Positions 8,217 to 18,183 of a DNA stretch of 64,000 nucleotides are shown piece by piece. The stretch is taken from the NCBI GenBank assembly GCA_000620205.1, contig JHVP01000005.1:186001-250000 (forward strand). The letters run 5' to 3'. Within the stretch, counting starts at the first letter, position 1. Each line of letters opens with the position of its first letter. The DNA is from Geodermatophilaceae bacterium URHA0031. GTDB lineage: Bacteria > Actinomycetota > Actinomycetes > Mycobacteriales > Geodermatophilaceae. The notes below the pieces were generated by a model. The model saw only the letters and a list, made by a program, of their open reading frames with translations, did no database searches and was not told the origin of the DNA. The position numbers and the translations under genes were made by a program.

Positions 8217-9698
8217 GTGGGCGAAGAGGTCGAGGACCGGACGTTCTCCCGAACGGACCGGCTGCGCTACCGGGAGAAGCTGCGGCGCTGCCTGGACGTG
8301 TTCGGCCGGATGCTCAACGAGTCGAAGTTCGACTTCGAGCGGCCGCTGACCGGCATCGAGATCGAGTTCAACCTGGTCGACGCCGACCAGGAGCCGGCGA
8401 TGCGCAACGAGGAGGTCCTCGCGGCGATCGCCGACGAGGTCTTCCAGGCCGAGATGGGCCAGTTCAACATCGAGATGAACGTGCGGCCGACGTCGTTGGC
8501 CGGCACCGCGGCCCCGGAGCTCGAGGAGGAGCTGCGCGACAGCCTCAACGACGCGGAGGAGCGCGCCCGAGGAATCGGGGCGCACATCGTCATGATCGGC
8601 ACTCTGCCGACGCTCGACCCCGAGCACGTGACCGCCGAGTCGATCACCACCCACCCGCGCTACGCGCTGATCAACGAGCAGATCTTCGCCGCACGCGGCG
8701 AGGACCTGCACATCGCCATCGACGGCCCCGAACGGCTGGACCTGCACGCCGACACGATCGCGCCGGAAGCGGCCTGCACCAGCACCCAGTTCCACCTCCA
8801 GGTCAGCCCGCAGGACTACGCGGCCCACTGGAACGCCGCCCAGTGCATCGCCGGCGTCCAGGTGGCGCTGGGCGCCAACTCACCGTTCCTCTTCGGCAAG
8901 GAGCTGTGGCGGGAGACCCGCATCCCGCTGTTCGAGCAGGCCACCGACACCCGCCCGCAGGAGCTCAAGGAACAGGGCGTCCGGCCCCGGGTCTGGTTCG
9001 GCGAGCGGTTCATCACCTCGGTGTTCGACCACTTCGAGGAGAACGTCCGCTACTTCCCCGCCCTGCTGCCGGTCTGCGACGAGGAGGACCCCGCCGCCGC
9101 TCTCGACCGCGGCGACGTCCCCCGGCTGGCCGAGCTGCGGATGCACAACGGGACCGTCTACCGCTGGAACCGCCCCGTGTACGACATCCACGAGGGCAGG
9201 CCGCACCTGCGGATCGAGAACCGGGTGCTGCCCGCGGGGCCGAGCATCGTCGACGTGTTCGCCAACGGCGCCTTCTACTACGGGCTGCTGCGCACCCTGG
9301 CCGTCCAGGACCGGCCGGTGTGGTCGCAGATGTCCTTCGCCACCGCGGAGGACAACTTCACGGTGGGCGCCCGGCACGGCATCCACGCCCAGCTGTACTG
9401 GCCGGGCCTCGGCATCGTGCCGGTCACCGAGCTGGTGCTGCGGCGGCTGCTGCCGATGGCCCAGCAGGGTCTGGCCGAGTGGGGGGTGGACACCGCGGTC
9501 AGCGACCGGCTGCTCGGCGCCATCGAGCGTCGCTGCACCGCCCACCGCAACGGCGCAGAGTGGCAGGTCGAGACGGTGCACCGGATCGAGGAGCAACGGC
9601 AGCCGCTGGACCGCCGCGACGCGCTGCGGGAGATGCTGCGCCGCTACAGCGAGCACATGCACGCCAACCTGCCCGTCGCCGACTGGCCGGTCGGTTGA
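8217..9698 (+). CDS. GCS2-type glutamate-cysteine ligase-like carboxylate-amine ligase
   Basis: A 493-residue protein of the GCS2 superfamily (glutamine-synthetase-like fold; EgtA/YbdK type). Evidence: LTGIEIEFNLVD near the N-terminus, GQFNIEMNVRPT, STQFHLQVSP, LGANSPFLFGKELW and LRIENRVLPAGPS, all in the order expected for the family. The start is GTG 8217, because GGGAGG lies 8 bases upstream and no better start is near. It uses ATP to couple a gamma- or alpha-carboxylate to an amine. True gamma-glutamylcysteine synthesis for mycothiol is not needed in this group, and EgtA for ergothioneine is one alternative. The neighbours (ATP-grasp ligases, a dipeptidase, esterases) argue for a specialised metabolite. 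It converges on the fourth ATP-grasp gene, 3 bases apart. Confidence 0.8.
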   Translation: MGEEVEDRTFSRTDRLRYREKLRRCLDVFGRMLNESKFDFERPLTGIEIEFNLVDADQEPAMRNEEVLAAIADEVFQAEMGQFNIEMNVRPTSLAGTAAPELEEELRDSLNDAEERARGIGAHIVMIGTLPTLDPEHVTAESITTHPRYALINEQIFAARGEDLHIAIDGPERLDLHADTIAPEAACTSTQFHLQVSPQDYAAHWNAAQCIAGVQVALGANSPFLFGKELWRETRIPLFEQATDTRPQELKEQGVRPRVWFGERFITSVFDHFEENVRYFPALLPVCDEEDPAAALDRGDVPRLAELRMHNGTVYRWNRPVYDIHEGRPHLRIENRVLPAGPSIVDVFANGAFYYGLLRTLAVQDRPVWSQMSFATAEDNFTVGARHGIHAQLYWPGLGIVPVTELVLRRLLPMAQQGLAEWGVDTAVSDRLLGAIERRCTAHRNGAEWQVETVHRIEEQRQPLDRRDALREMLRRYSEHMHANLPVADWPVG

Positions 9699-9701
9699 GC
9701 C

Positions 9702-10955
9702 TCAGAGGCGATTGAGCCGGTTCTCCTCGTCGCGCTTCCACATGTCGAGCAGGCCCCGGTAGTGCGCGATGAAGTGATCGTGCTCGTGCGACGGGAACGT
9801 GGACCGCACCGTGTCGACGAGGAGCCGGTCGAAGTCGGGACCGCGGACCCAGTCGAGCACGACCTCGTCGAGGTGCGGGAGCCGGCTGGCGCAGAAGTCG
9901 GCGTAGGCCTCGGTCTGGAAGTACTCGTTCGCCAGCCCGCGGTAGGCCTGCAGCTTCTCCTCGTAGCCCAGGTCGCTGCGGTCGGCGATCTCGAAGAACC
10001 GCCGGGTCTCGAGGTCCAGCCGCGGCCGGCGGCCGGTGGCGGTGCAGAACACCGACCACCGGACGAGCGCCTTGATGGCCCACGGGAAGTAGTAGTGCAG
10101 GCTCGTCAGCGCGATGTCGGGGCAGGCGTTGGCGTAGTCGATCGGGTAGACGACGCCGTCCCTGATCAAGGTCTCGCAGGAGTTGAACTCCCAGCGGAAG
10201 AACGCGTTGACCAGCTTGCCGATGGTGACCGTCTCCGCGCCGGTGGCCGCGTCCAGGAAGCCGTGGCTGACCGAGTACCGGCCGTGCATCGGCTGGTCGG
10301 GGTCGAAGTTCATGACCATCGTCTCGGCGCCGATGGACAGGCTGCGGGCGAAGACCTCGTATCCCGCCACCGCCTTCTGCAGGTGCATCAGCCGCTGCCC
10401 GGAGGCGTCGTAGGCCGCCTGCAGTTCCTCGGCGTTGCGGATCATGGTGACGCCGACCCACGCGCCCCCGTCGTACGGCTTCATGAACAGCGGGTAGCCC
10501 ATGCGCTCGGCGATCGCCTGCAGGTCGAACGGCTGGTTGTACCTCTCTGCCGTGTAGGCGTACTTGGCGTGCTCGGGTGGGTTCTTGTACGGCACGAGCA
10601 CCGTGTCCGGCACGTGCAGCCCCAGCCGCAGCATGGCGCAGTACGCCGCGTGCTTCTCCATGCTCTGGAAGGTGAAGGGGCTGTTGAGCAGGTAGACGTC
10701 GTCCATGAGCGCGGCCTTCTTCAGCCACTCACGGGGGTGGTAGTACCAGTAGGCCAGGCGGTCGATGACCAGGTCGTAGCGCGGCTTGGCGCACAGGTCG
10801 AACGGCTCGACGGTGATCCGCTCGACGTCGTAGTGGTGTGCGGCGCCGGTCCCGTCGTGCACGGTGCCGAGGCGGCGCACGATCGACTCGAAGGCGGTGG
10901 GCCAGTCCTCCTCGGTGCCGAGCAGGAGCCCGATGAGGTGGTGGTGGTCGGACAT
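9702..10955 (-). CDS. ATP-grasp ligase, RimK-like (4 of 4)
   Basis: A 417-residue protein. The ATG at 10955 is chosen because GGAGGAGCG lies just upstream. ATP-grasp signs are the loop GYPLFMKPYDGGAWVGV and a late metal site PIDYANACPD. The middle holds a long conserved stretch, LNSPFTFQSMEKHAAY, with PYKNPP. It is not closely similar to the three ATP-grasp genes at 2435-6194 and looks nearer to RimK/glutathione-synthetase-like ligases. The C-terminal 120 residues are helical with many acidic and aromatic residues. It follows the M20 dipeptidase by 31 bases on the same strand, so the two are probably one operon. Confidence 0.75.
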   Translation of the reverse strand: MSDHHHLIGLLLGTEEDWPTAFESIVRRLGTVHDGTGAAHHYDVERITVEPFDLCAKPRYDLVIDRLAYWYYHPREWLKKAALMDDVYLLNSPFTFQSMEKHAAYCAMLRLGLHVPDTVLVPYKNPPEHAKYAYTAERYNQPFDLQAIAERMGYPLFMKPYDGGAWVGVTMIRNAEELQAAYDASGQRLMHLQKAVAGYEVFARSLSIGAETMVMNFDPDQPMHGRYSVSHGFLDAATGAETVTIGKLVNAFFRWEFNSCETLIRDGVVYPIDYANACPDIALTSLHYYFPWAIKALVRWSVFCTATGRRPRLDLETRRFFEIADRSDLGYEEKLQAYRGLANEYFQTEAYADFCASRLPHLDEVVLDWVRGPDFDRLLVDTVRSTFPSHEHDHFIAHYRGLLDMWKRDEENRLNRL

Positions 10956-10986
10956 CGACGCTCCTCCAACGGTGGCGGGACGGATC

Positions 10987-12402
10987 CTATGGCCGACCCG
11001 GGATCGCGGCGAGTTCCCGCCACAGGTGCGCAGCCGCCTCGGCCCCGCGGTGCAGCATGGGCAGCAGCACCCGCTCGTTCGGCGAGTGGATCCGGTCGGT
11101 GGGCAGCCCCGCACCCAGGAACAGCAGCGGGGCGCCGAGTTCCCCGGCCAGGGCGGCCTCCGGTCCGCTGCCGCCCTCGCGCAGGTGGAGCACCTCGTCG
11201 GGATCGCCGTCCCAGGCCTGGGCGATCGCCCGGCGCAGGGCGGCCATGCCGGGCGAGTCGAGGTCGCTGGCGCACGGGGCGACGCCGGCCTTCCCGGTCC
11301 GCACGTCCGCGGTGATCCCCTCGGGCAGCCGCTGCTCGACCCAGGCGCGGACCTGGTCGGCGATGTCCGCCGGTGCCTGGTCGGCCACCAGCCGGAAGCT
11401 GATCTTCGCGTGCGCCTCGGCCGGGATGATCGTCTTGTGGCCGGGGCCCTGGTAGCCGCCCCACATCCCGTTGACCTCCGCGGTGGGCCGGGCGCCGGTC
11501 CGTTCCAGGGTGCTGAACCCGGCCTCTCCGTACGCCGCGGAGCCCGCCGCCGGGCCGGCGAGCCACGCCGCCTCGTCGAACGGCACCCGGGTCATCAGCT
11601 CACGTTCCCGGTCGCCGAGGGGCCGCACCTTGTCGTAGAAGCCGGGCAGCGTGACCCGGCCGTTCTCGTCGTGCAGGCTCGCCAGCAGGCCGGCCAGGGC
11701 GTGCAGCGGGTTGGGGACGGCGCCACCGAAGGACCCGGAGTGCAGGTCGACCCGCGGCCCGTGCAGGGTGATCTCCGCACCGGCCAGCCCGCGCATCGAG
11801 ACGACGGCGCCGGGCAGGTCCGGCGCGGCCATGCCGGTGTCGCTGACGACGACGACGTCGCAGTCCAGCCGGGCCCGCCGTTCCCTCAGCAGTGCGGCGA
11901 GGTGCGGCGACCCGGACTCCTCCTCGCCCTCGACGAGCAGTCTCACGGTCACGGCAGGGGTGTCCCGACCCGTCGCGGCGAGGTGGGCGCGCATGCCCAG
12001 CAGGTGCATGGCGACGTTGCCCTTGTCGTCGATCGCCCCGCGGGCGTGCAGCTCCGGGCCGTCCGGTCCGTCGACGACCGTCGGCTCGAAGGGCGGGTGC
12101 ACCCACAGCTCCAGCGGGTCCACCGGCTGCACGTCGTGGTGCCCGTACACCAGCGCGACCGGGGCCCCCGCGTCCCCCGACGGCCACTCGGCGTAGACCG
12201 CGGGCGCGCCGGGCGTCGGCCAGACCTCCACCGTCGGGAAGCCGACCTCGCGCAGTGCCCCGGCCAGCCACTCGGCGCTGCGGGCGACGTCGGAGGCGTG
12301 CGCGGGATCGGCGGAGACCGACGGGATCCGCAGCCAGGCGTCGAGATCGGCGCGCAGGTCGTCGAGGTGCGCGGTCACGAACTCGCGCTCGGGGCTCGTC
12401 AC
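10987..12402 (-). CDS. M20 family dipeptidase
   Basis: A 471-residue zinc peptidase of the M20 family (carnosinase/CNDP-like branch). Metal and catalytic motifs: VYGHHDVQP, the bridging aspartate in RGAIDDKGN, and the general base in VEGEEESGS. The dimerisation domain follows (VDLHSGSFGG) and a late ligand lies in DRIHSPNE. The chosen start is GTG 12402. A TACGGT box lies 8 bases before it, and no ribosome-binding site is visible, so it is probably leaderless. It precedes the fourth ATP-grasp gene in the same operon. It may trim or recycle the peptide-like product of the locus. That role is inferred. Confidence 0.88.
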   Translation of the reverse strand: MTSPEREFVTAHLDDLRADLDAWLRIPSVSADPAHASDVARSAEWLAGALREVGFPTVEVWPTPGAPAVYAEWPSGDAGAPVALVYGHHDVQPVDPLELWVHPPFEPTVVDGPDGPELHARGAIDDKGNVAMHLLGMRAHLAATGRDTPAVTVRLLVEGEEESGSPHLAALLRERRARLDCDVVVVSDTGMAAPDLPGAVVSMRGLAGAEITLHGPRVDLHSGSFGGAVPNPLHALAGLLASLHDENGRVTLPGFYDKVRPLGDRERELMTRVPFDEAAWLAGPAAGSAAYGEAGFSTLERTGARPTAEVNGMWGGYQGPGHKTIIPAEAHAKISFRLVADQAPADIADQVRAWVEQRLPEGITADVRTGKAGVAPCASDLDSPGMAALRRAIAQAWDGDPDEVLHLREGGSGPEAALAGELGAPLLFLGAGLPTDRIHSPNERVLLPMLHRGAEAAAHLWRELAAIPGRP

Positions 12403-12410
12403 GATCCCCG

Positions 12411-12416
12411 ACCGTA
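12411..12416 (-). promoter_or_regulatory. possible -10 box TACGGT of the dipeptidase operon
   Basis: TACGGT on the minus strand is followed by eight bases and the GTG start of the M20 gene. It fits the TANNNT pattern and spacing of leaderless promoters in this window, though less closely than the boxes at 3666 and 3733. Confidence 0.4.
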
Positions 12417-12492
12417 GCCCGCTGCCGCCCACCGCACGCGGCGACAGCGGTGGGTCCGTCGAGTTCCCTGCCGGCGGGTGGACGATGCCGCG

Positions 12493-12876
12493 ATGGACGT
12501 GTTGAGCAGCCGCATCCTGCTGCGCCCGACAGACCCGGCACGGTCGCACGCCTTCTACCGCGACGTCCTCGGCCTGGCCGTCTCCCGGGAGTTCGGCCCA
12601 CCGGAGCACCGCGGCGTCGTCTACTTCCTGGGCAACGGCCTGCTCGAGGTCTCCGGTCGAGCCGAGCGGCCACCGGGAGGCCTCGCACTCTGGCTCCAGG
12701 TGCGGGACGTCGCCCGGGAGCACGAGCGGCTGGCCGGCGCCGGGGTCACCGTGACCCGACCGCCTCGACGGGAGCCCTGGGGACTGGTCGAGATGTGGAT
12801 CGAGGACCCCGACGGCGTGCGGATCGCCGTGGTGCAGGTCCCCGAGGACCACCCGCTCCGCCGCGATCAGCGCTGA
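12493..12876 (+). CDS. VOC family (glyoxalase/bleomycin-resistance-like) protein
   Basis: A 127-residue single VOC module: SSRILLRPTDPARSHAFYRDVLGL at the start, GVVYFLGNGLLEVS, and a C-terminal GLVEMWIEDPDGVRIAVVQ. These form two beta-alpha-beta-beta-beta units with a likely metal-binding glutamate in EMWIEDPDG. An in-frame GTG at 12478 would add five residues. The ATG at 12493 is preferred because the conserved sequence begins there. The reaction cannot be told. The gene diverges from the dipeptidase operon and is followed by a convergent membrane protein gene. Confidence 0.8.
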   Translation: MDVLSSRILLRPTDPARSHAFYRDVLGLAVSREFGPPEHRGVVYFLGNGLLEVSGRAERPPGGLALWLQVRDVAREHERLAGAGVTVTRPPRREPWGLVEMWIEDPDGVRIAVVQVPEDHPLRRDQR

Positions 12877-12971
12877 ACCCGGGCGGGCTCGCCCGCTGGT
12901 GGATGCCGGCAGTGTCGCCGGCACCCAGCTGTGGACCTGTGCGGCCCGCCGGCGGCCGGCCGCAGCCGTCG

Positions 12972-13532
12972 TCATGGTCGCGTGGGATCAGGCCCAGGCG
13001 TGACAGGGGCGGGATCGGGATCGGCGGCGACTGGCTCGGCCGTCGAGCTGTCGTCATCCTCGGGCTCGGCGAAAGCCAGCCAGACGAAGCAGAGGCCGAC
13101 GAGGAACACGCCCCCGGTCGCCATGCCTGCGAGCTGCAGGGGAGTGAGCGCAAACGTGCCCCGTGGCACGAACGCCACCACCACCATGGCCGCGTAGAGC
13201 AGCGGATCCACGCTCCGCAGGACCTTGCTCGGCAGCGAGTCGACACCACCCTTGAGCCGCAGGAACGACACCGCCTCCGCGACACCGATCAGCCCGGCGA
13301 TCACGAAGGTGATCCTCCAGATGATCCCGCCCCCGACTCCCCCAGCGAGCATCGACGCCAGGCTTGCCATGCCCGGGAGGAAGAAGTGCAGCGCGACGTG
13401 CAGGCCCGCACGGTGCTGTCGGGGATCGGTGCGCCAGCCGCCGTGGGCGAACTGGACCACCCCGAACCACAGGCCGAGGAGAGTGAAGCTGATTCCGGCC
13501 AGCGCTTGATAGAAGGTGATCGCCGGGTCCAT
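12972..13532 (-). CDS. small integral membrane protein, unknown function
   Basis: A 186-residue protein with about five hydrophobic segments (for example FYQALAGISFTLLGLWFG, FFLPGMASLASMLAGG and IIWRITFVIAGLIGVAEA) and an acidic, proline-rich C-terminal tail that is probably cytoplasmic. No known family was recognised. GGAGAG precedes the ATG by 6-7 bases. It stands alone between a VOC gene and an FAD monooxygenase. An inverted repeat about 150 bases upstream may be an operator. Confidence 0.6.
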   Translation of the reverse strand: MDPAITFYQALAGISFTLLGLWFGVVQFAHGGWRTDPRQHRAGLHVALHFFLPGMASLASMLAGGVGGGIIWRITFVIAGLIGVAEAVSFLRLKGGVDSLPSKVLRSVDPLLYAAMVVVAFVPRGTFALTPLQLAGMATGGVFLVGLCFVWLAFAEPEDDDSSTAEPVAADPDPAPVTPGPDPTRP

Positions 13533-13673
13533 CGAGGCTCTCCTCTCTTCGGGTGGCCACATCCGGTACCGCCACGCACTCGCCTCTCCCGCCGACTCCG
13601 CTCTGCAGACGGATCGTCCGACGGGAGGTGCAAGGGCAGTACCGGTGTGGCGACCATCGTCCGGAGTCCGCGG

Positions 13674-13702
13674 CACGGTGATGTCACCACTTCGTCACCG
13701 TG
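13674..13702. repeat. 8-base inverted repeat, possible operator
   Basis: CACGGTGA at 13674-13681 and TCACCGTG at 13695-13702 are perfect complements separated by 13 bases. They lie in the 227-base gap between two minus-strand genes, 140-170 bases upstream of the small membrane protein. The spacing suits a dimeric regulator, but no regulator gene is adjacent. Confidence 0.3.
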
Positions 13703-13759
13703 TTCGTTCCGCTTCGCCGGTCGAGGCGTGTCCCGACCCAGTTCCACGTCCAGCCGAGA

Positions 13760-15250
<1,491 letters not shown>

Positions 15251-15310
15251 CTACGTCGATCGCCCGACCGGAACGGCCGGCGGGAGCGCCCACATCGCTG
15301 CAGCGTTCAT
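15251..15310 (-). CDS. possible 19-residue leader peptide
   Basis: On the minus strand GGAGG sits 8 bases before an ATG that opens a 19-codon ORF (MNAAAMWALPPAVPVGRST), ending 48 bases before the FAD monooxygenase start. The ribosome-binding site is better than that of the monooxygenase itself. The consecutive prolines (residues 10-11) could slow ribosomes. A leader role is an inference. The ORF could also be chance. Confidence 0.35.
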   Translation of the reverse strand: MNAAAMWALPPAVPVGRST

Positions 15311-15446
15311 GGGTCCCACCTCCTCGGGCCGTGCCACGATCACCGGCAGGCTAGGAGCCCGCGCGGCACCCGGTCCAGTCCTTTCCCGGCTCCGGGCCGA
15401 CCGTGCCAGGATCGACGCGAGCACACCGGGCTGCCGGGAGGTCACG

Positions 15447-16874
15447 ATGACAGGCGTCCGCCAGCACGGCCCCGCCCCGACGGTGCTGGCCACCGTCGAC
15501 GGCCAGGCCTACGGCTCCCTGCGCGCACCGGGCACCCCGCGCGCAGAGCGGTACGCCCTCGGCCGCGGCCTGCGGAAGCAGGTGCCGCGGTCGTCGCTGG
15601 CCGACTGGCGCCCACCGGAGGACCGGCGGGACGTGCTGGACCTGCTGGCGGAGTCGCACGAGGGCCGGATCAGCTGGCTCGTGCCGGTGCGGATCGGGCG
15701 GATGACGGCCTCGCCGTACGGGTTCCTGCGCGGCGCCGCCGTGGTGATGGCGGAGGACTTCGCCCGGTTGCCGGCCACCGGCATCACCCCGGTGATCTGC
15801 GGCGACGCCCACGTGGGCAACATCGGCTTCTACGGCTCCCCGGAGCGGGAGCTCGTGCTCGACCTCAACGACTTCGACGAGGCCCACCCCGGCAGCTGGG
15901 AGTGGGACCTGCGCCGCCTCGTCGCGAGCGTCTGGGTCGCCGGGCGGCAGAACTCCATGAGCGAGGGCTCCTGCGCCGACGCGGTCACCTCCTGCGTGGC
16001 CTCCTACCGCGAGCAGCTGTGGCAGCTGTCGGACCAACCGCTGCTCTGGCGCTCGTTCCAGCGGCTGGACCTCGACCGGCTGCACACGACGGCGTCCGAC
16101 GACGCGCTGCGCCAGGAGCTGGACCGGGCGGCGAAGAAGGCACGCTCCCGGACGAGCGACCGGGCGCTCCCCCGCTTCACCGAGCAGCGCGAGGGACGCC
16201 GGCGCATCGTCGAGGAGCCACCGCTGATCACCAGGGTGGGCGCCGCCGAGGCGGACGAGCTGGCGGAGGCCCTCGACGGCTACCTGGCCACGCTGGCCCC
16301 GCACTGGCGCCGGATCCTCGGCGGTTACACGATCATCGACATCGCCCACAAGGTGGTCGGCGTGGGCAGCGTGGGGCTGCGGGCCTACGTCGTCCTGTGC
16401 GAGGGGTCCGACCCCGAGGACGTGCTGTTCCTCCAGCTCAAGCAGGCCCGGCGGTCCGTCATCGCCCCGTTCGTCCACGGCGACTCCGCCTGGCACGCCC
16501 ACCAGGGCGAACGGGTGGTGGAGTACCAGCAGGCGCTGCAGACCGTGAGCGACCCGCTGCTCGGCTGGGCCAGCGTGGGCGAGCGGCAGTACTACGTGCG
16601 CCAGTTCCGCAACATGAAGGGCAGCGTCGCGCTGGACGCCATCGACCCCCGCGCGCTCGCCGACTACGCGGGGATCTGCGGCCAGTTGCTGGCCAAGGGC
16701 CACGCGCGCACCAGCGGCGCCTCGATGATCGCCGGCTACCTGGGCAGGTCGGACAAGGTGGACCGGGCGCTCTGCGCCTTCGCCCGGGTGTACGCCGACC
16801 AGACGGAGCGGGACCACCAGCGGCTGGTCGATGCGGTGGCGCGCGGCGCCGTCCCCTGTGAACCCGGTGTGTGA
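15447..16874 (+). CDS. DUF2252 family protein
   Basis: A 475-residue protein of the DUF2252 family, which has a distant kinase-like (aminoglycoside phosphotransferase-like) fold. Recognisable stretches: FLRGAAVVMAEDFARLP, the catalytic-loop-like VICGDAHVGNIGFYG, and the metal-binding-like LVLDLNDFDEAHPGSWEWDL. CGGGAGG stands 6 bases before the ATG. It diverges from the FAD monooxygenase and converges on glgC, leaving a 12-base gap. The biological role of the family is not established. The kinase fold is an inference from the GDxHxxN and D-N-D-F-D motifs. Confidence 0.85.
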   Translation: MTGVRQHGPAPTVLATVDGQAYGSLRAPGTPRAERYALGRGLRKQVPRSSLADWRPPEDRRDVLDLLAESHEGRISWLVPVRIGRMTASPYGFLRGAAVVMAEDFARLPATGITPVICGDAHVGNIGFYGSPERELVLDLNDFDEAHPGSWEWDLRRLVASVWVAGRQNSMSEGSCADAVTSCVASYREQLWQLSDQPLLWRSFQRLDLDRLHTTASDDALRQELDRAAKKARSRTSDRALPRFTEQREGRRRIVEEPPLITRVGAAEADELAEALDGYLATLAPHWRRILGGYTIIDIAHKVVGVGSVGLRAYVVLCEGSDPEDVLFLQLKQARRSVIAPFVHGDSAWHAHQGERVVEYQQALQTVSDPLLGWASVGERQYYVRQFRNMKGSVALDAIDPRALADYAGICGQLLAKGHARTSGASMIAGYLGRSDKVDRALCAFARVYADQTERDHQRLVDAVARGAVPCEPGV

Positions 16875-16886
16875 GGTGGCCTGACC

Positions 16887-18119
16887 TCAGGGCAGGACCT
16901 GGTGGCCCTTGCCGATGACCACGACCCCGTTGTCGGTGACGGTGTACCGCTCCCGGTCCCGGTCCAGGTCGACCCCGACCTTCGCGCCCTCGTGCACCAC
17001 GACGTTCTTGTCCAGGATCGCGTTGCGCACGATGGCGTTCCGCCCGATCTGGACGTCGTGCATGAGCACCGAGCCGTCCACCTGCGCCCAGGAGTGCACG
17101 TGCGCGCCCGGGGACAGGACGGACCGGCTCACGGTGGAGCCCGACACGACGGAGCCGGGGGCCAGCAGGCACTCCATCGCGGTGCCCACGCGGCCGTGCG
17201 AGCCGTGCACGGTACGGGCCGGGGGGAAGGTCTGGGGGTCGGTGAAGATCGGCCACTCCGGGTTGGCCAGGCTGAACTCGGGGTCGACGGAGATCAGGTC
17301 CATGTGGGCGTCGTAGAAGCTGTCCAGCGTCCCGACGTCGCGCCAGTAGCCGCGCTCGGACTCGCGCTGACCCGGGACGTCGTTGTCCCGGAAGTCGTAC
17401 ACGGCCGCCTCGCCGCGTCCGACCAGCATGGGGACGATGCTGCCGCCCATGTCGTGCTTGCTGTCGGGGTCCTGGGCGTCCCGGGTCACCGCGTCGACGA
17501 GGACGCTGGTGGTGAACACGTAGTTGCCCATCGAGGCGAACACCTCGTGCGGCGCGTCCGGCAGGCCCTGCGCGTCGGTCGGCTTCTCGCGGAACGCCGC
17601 GATCCGCCGGCTGCCCGCGTCGACGTCGATCACCCCGAACTGGTCCGCCATGGCCAGCGGCTGGCGGATGGCCGCGACGGTCACCCCCGCGCCGGACTCG
17701 ATGTGCTGGTCGAGCATCTGCTGCGGGTCCATCCGGTAGATGTTGTCCGCCCCGAACACCACGACGTACCCGGGCTGCTCGTCGTTGATGAGGTTCATGC
17801 TCTGGTGGATGGCGTCGGCGGACCCGGCGAACCACCGGGGGCCGAGCCGCTGCTGCGCGGGTACCGGGGCCACGTAGCCGCCCAGCAGCGTCGAGAGCCG
17901 CCACGTCTTGCTGATGTGCCGGTCCAGCGAGTGGCTCTTGTACTGGGTCAGCACCACCAGCTTGCGGTAGCCGCCGTTGACCAGGTTGGACAGGACGAAG
18001 TCGATCATGCGGTACATGCCGCCGAACGGGACGGCCGGCTTGGCCCGGTCCGCGGTCAGCGGCATCAGCCGCTTGCCCTCGCCACCGGCCAGCACCATCG
18101 CGAGCACGTCAGTTGCCAC
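16887..18119 (-). CDS. glgC: glucose-1-phosphate adenylyltransferase
   Basis: A 410-residue GlgC, of the family's usual length. It makes ADP-glucose from glucose-1-phosphate and ATP for glycogen or, in actinobacteria, maltose-phosphate/alpha-glucan synthesis. The N-terminal nucleotidyltransferase signature is clear ([28 protein letters not shown] spans the pyrophosphorylase loop), with [13 protein letters not shown] and the C-terminal left-handed beta-helix repeats ([14 protein letters not shown]). GTG 18119 is chosen, with GAGG 8 bases upstream. The fructokinase gene ends 64 bases upstream on the same strand, so glgC may be the third gene of a sugar-uptake and storage operon. Confidence 0.93.
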   Translation of the reverse strand: MATDVLAMVLAGGEGKRLMPLTADRAKPAVPFGGMYRMIDFVLSNLVNGGYRKLVVLTQYKSHSLDRHISKTWRLSTLLGGYVAPVPAQQRLGPRWFAGSADAIHQSMNLINDEQPGYVVVFGADNIYRMDPQQMLDQHIESGAGVTVAAIRQPLAMADQFGVIDVDAGSRRIAAFREKPTDAQGLPDAPHEVFASMGNYVFTTSVLVDAVTRDAQDPDSKHDMGGSIVPMLVGRGEAAVYDFRDNDVPGQRESERGYWRDVGTLDSFYDAHMDLISVDPEFSLANPEWPIFTDPQTFPPARTVHGSHGRVGTAMECLLAPGSVVSGSTVSRSVLSPGAHVHSWAQVDGSVLMHDVQIGRNAIVRNAILDKNVVVHEGAKVGVDLDRDRERYTVTDNGVVVIGKGHQVLP

Positions 18120-18183
18120 GCGCGGGACCTCATCCTCCTGTGTACGGCCGACCCGGGGGTACCCACCGGCCGACGCTGCGCGG

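Noticed and set aside
13678-13689. GGTGA-TG-TCACC as a CRP site
   Set aside because: The half-sites are only 2 bases apart, not 6, so it does not fit the CRP spacing.
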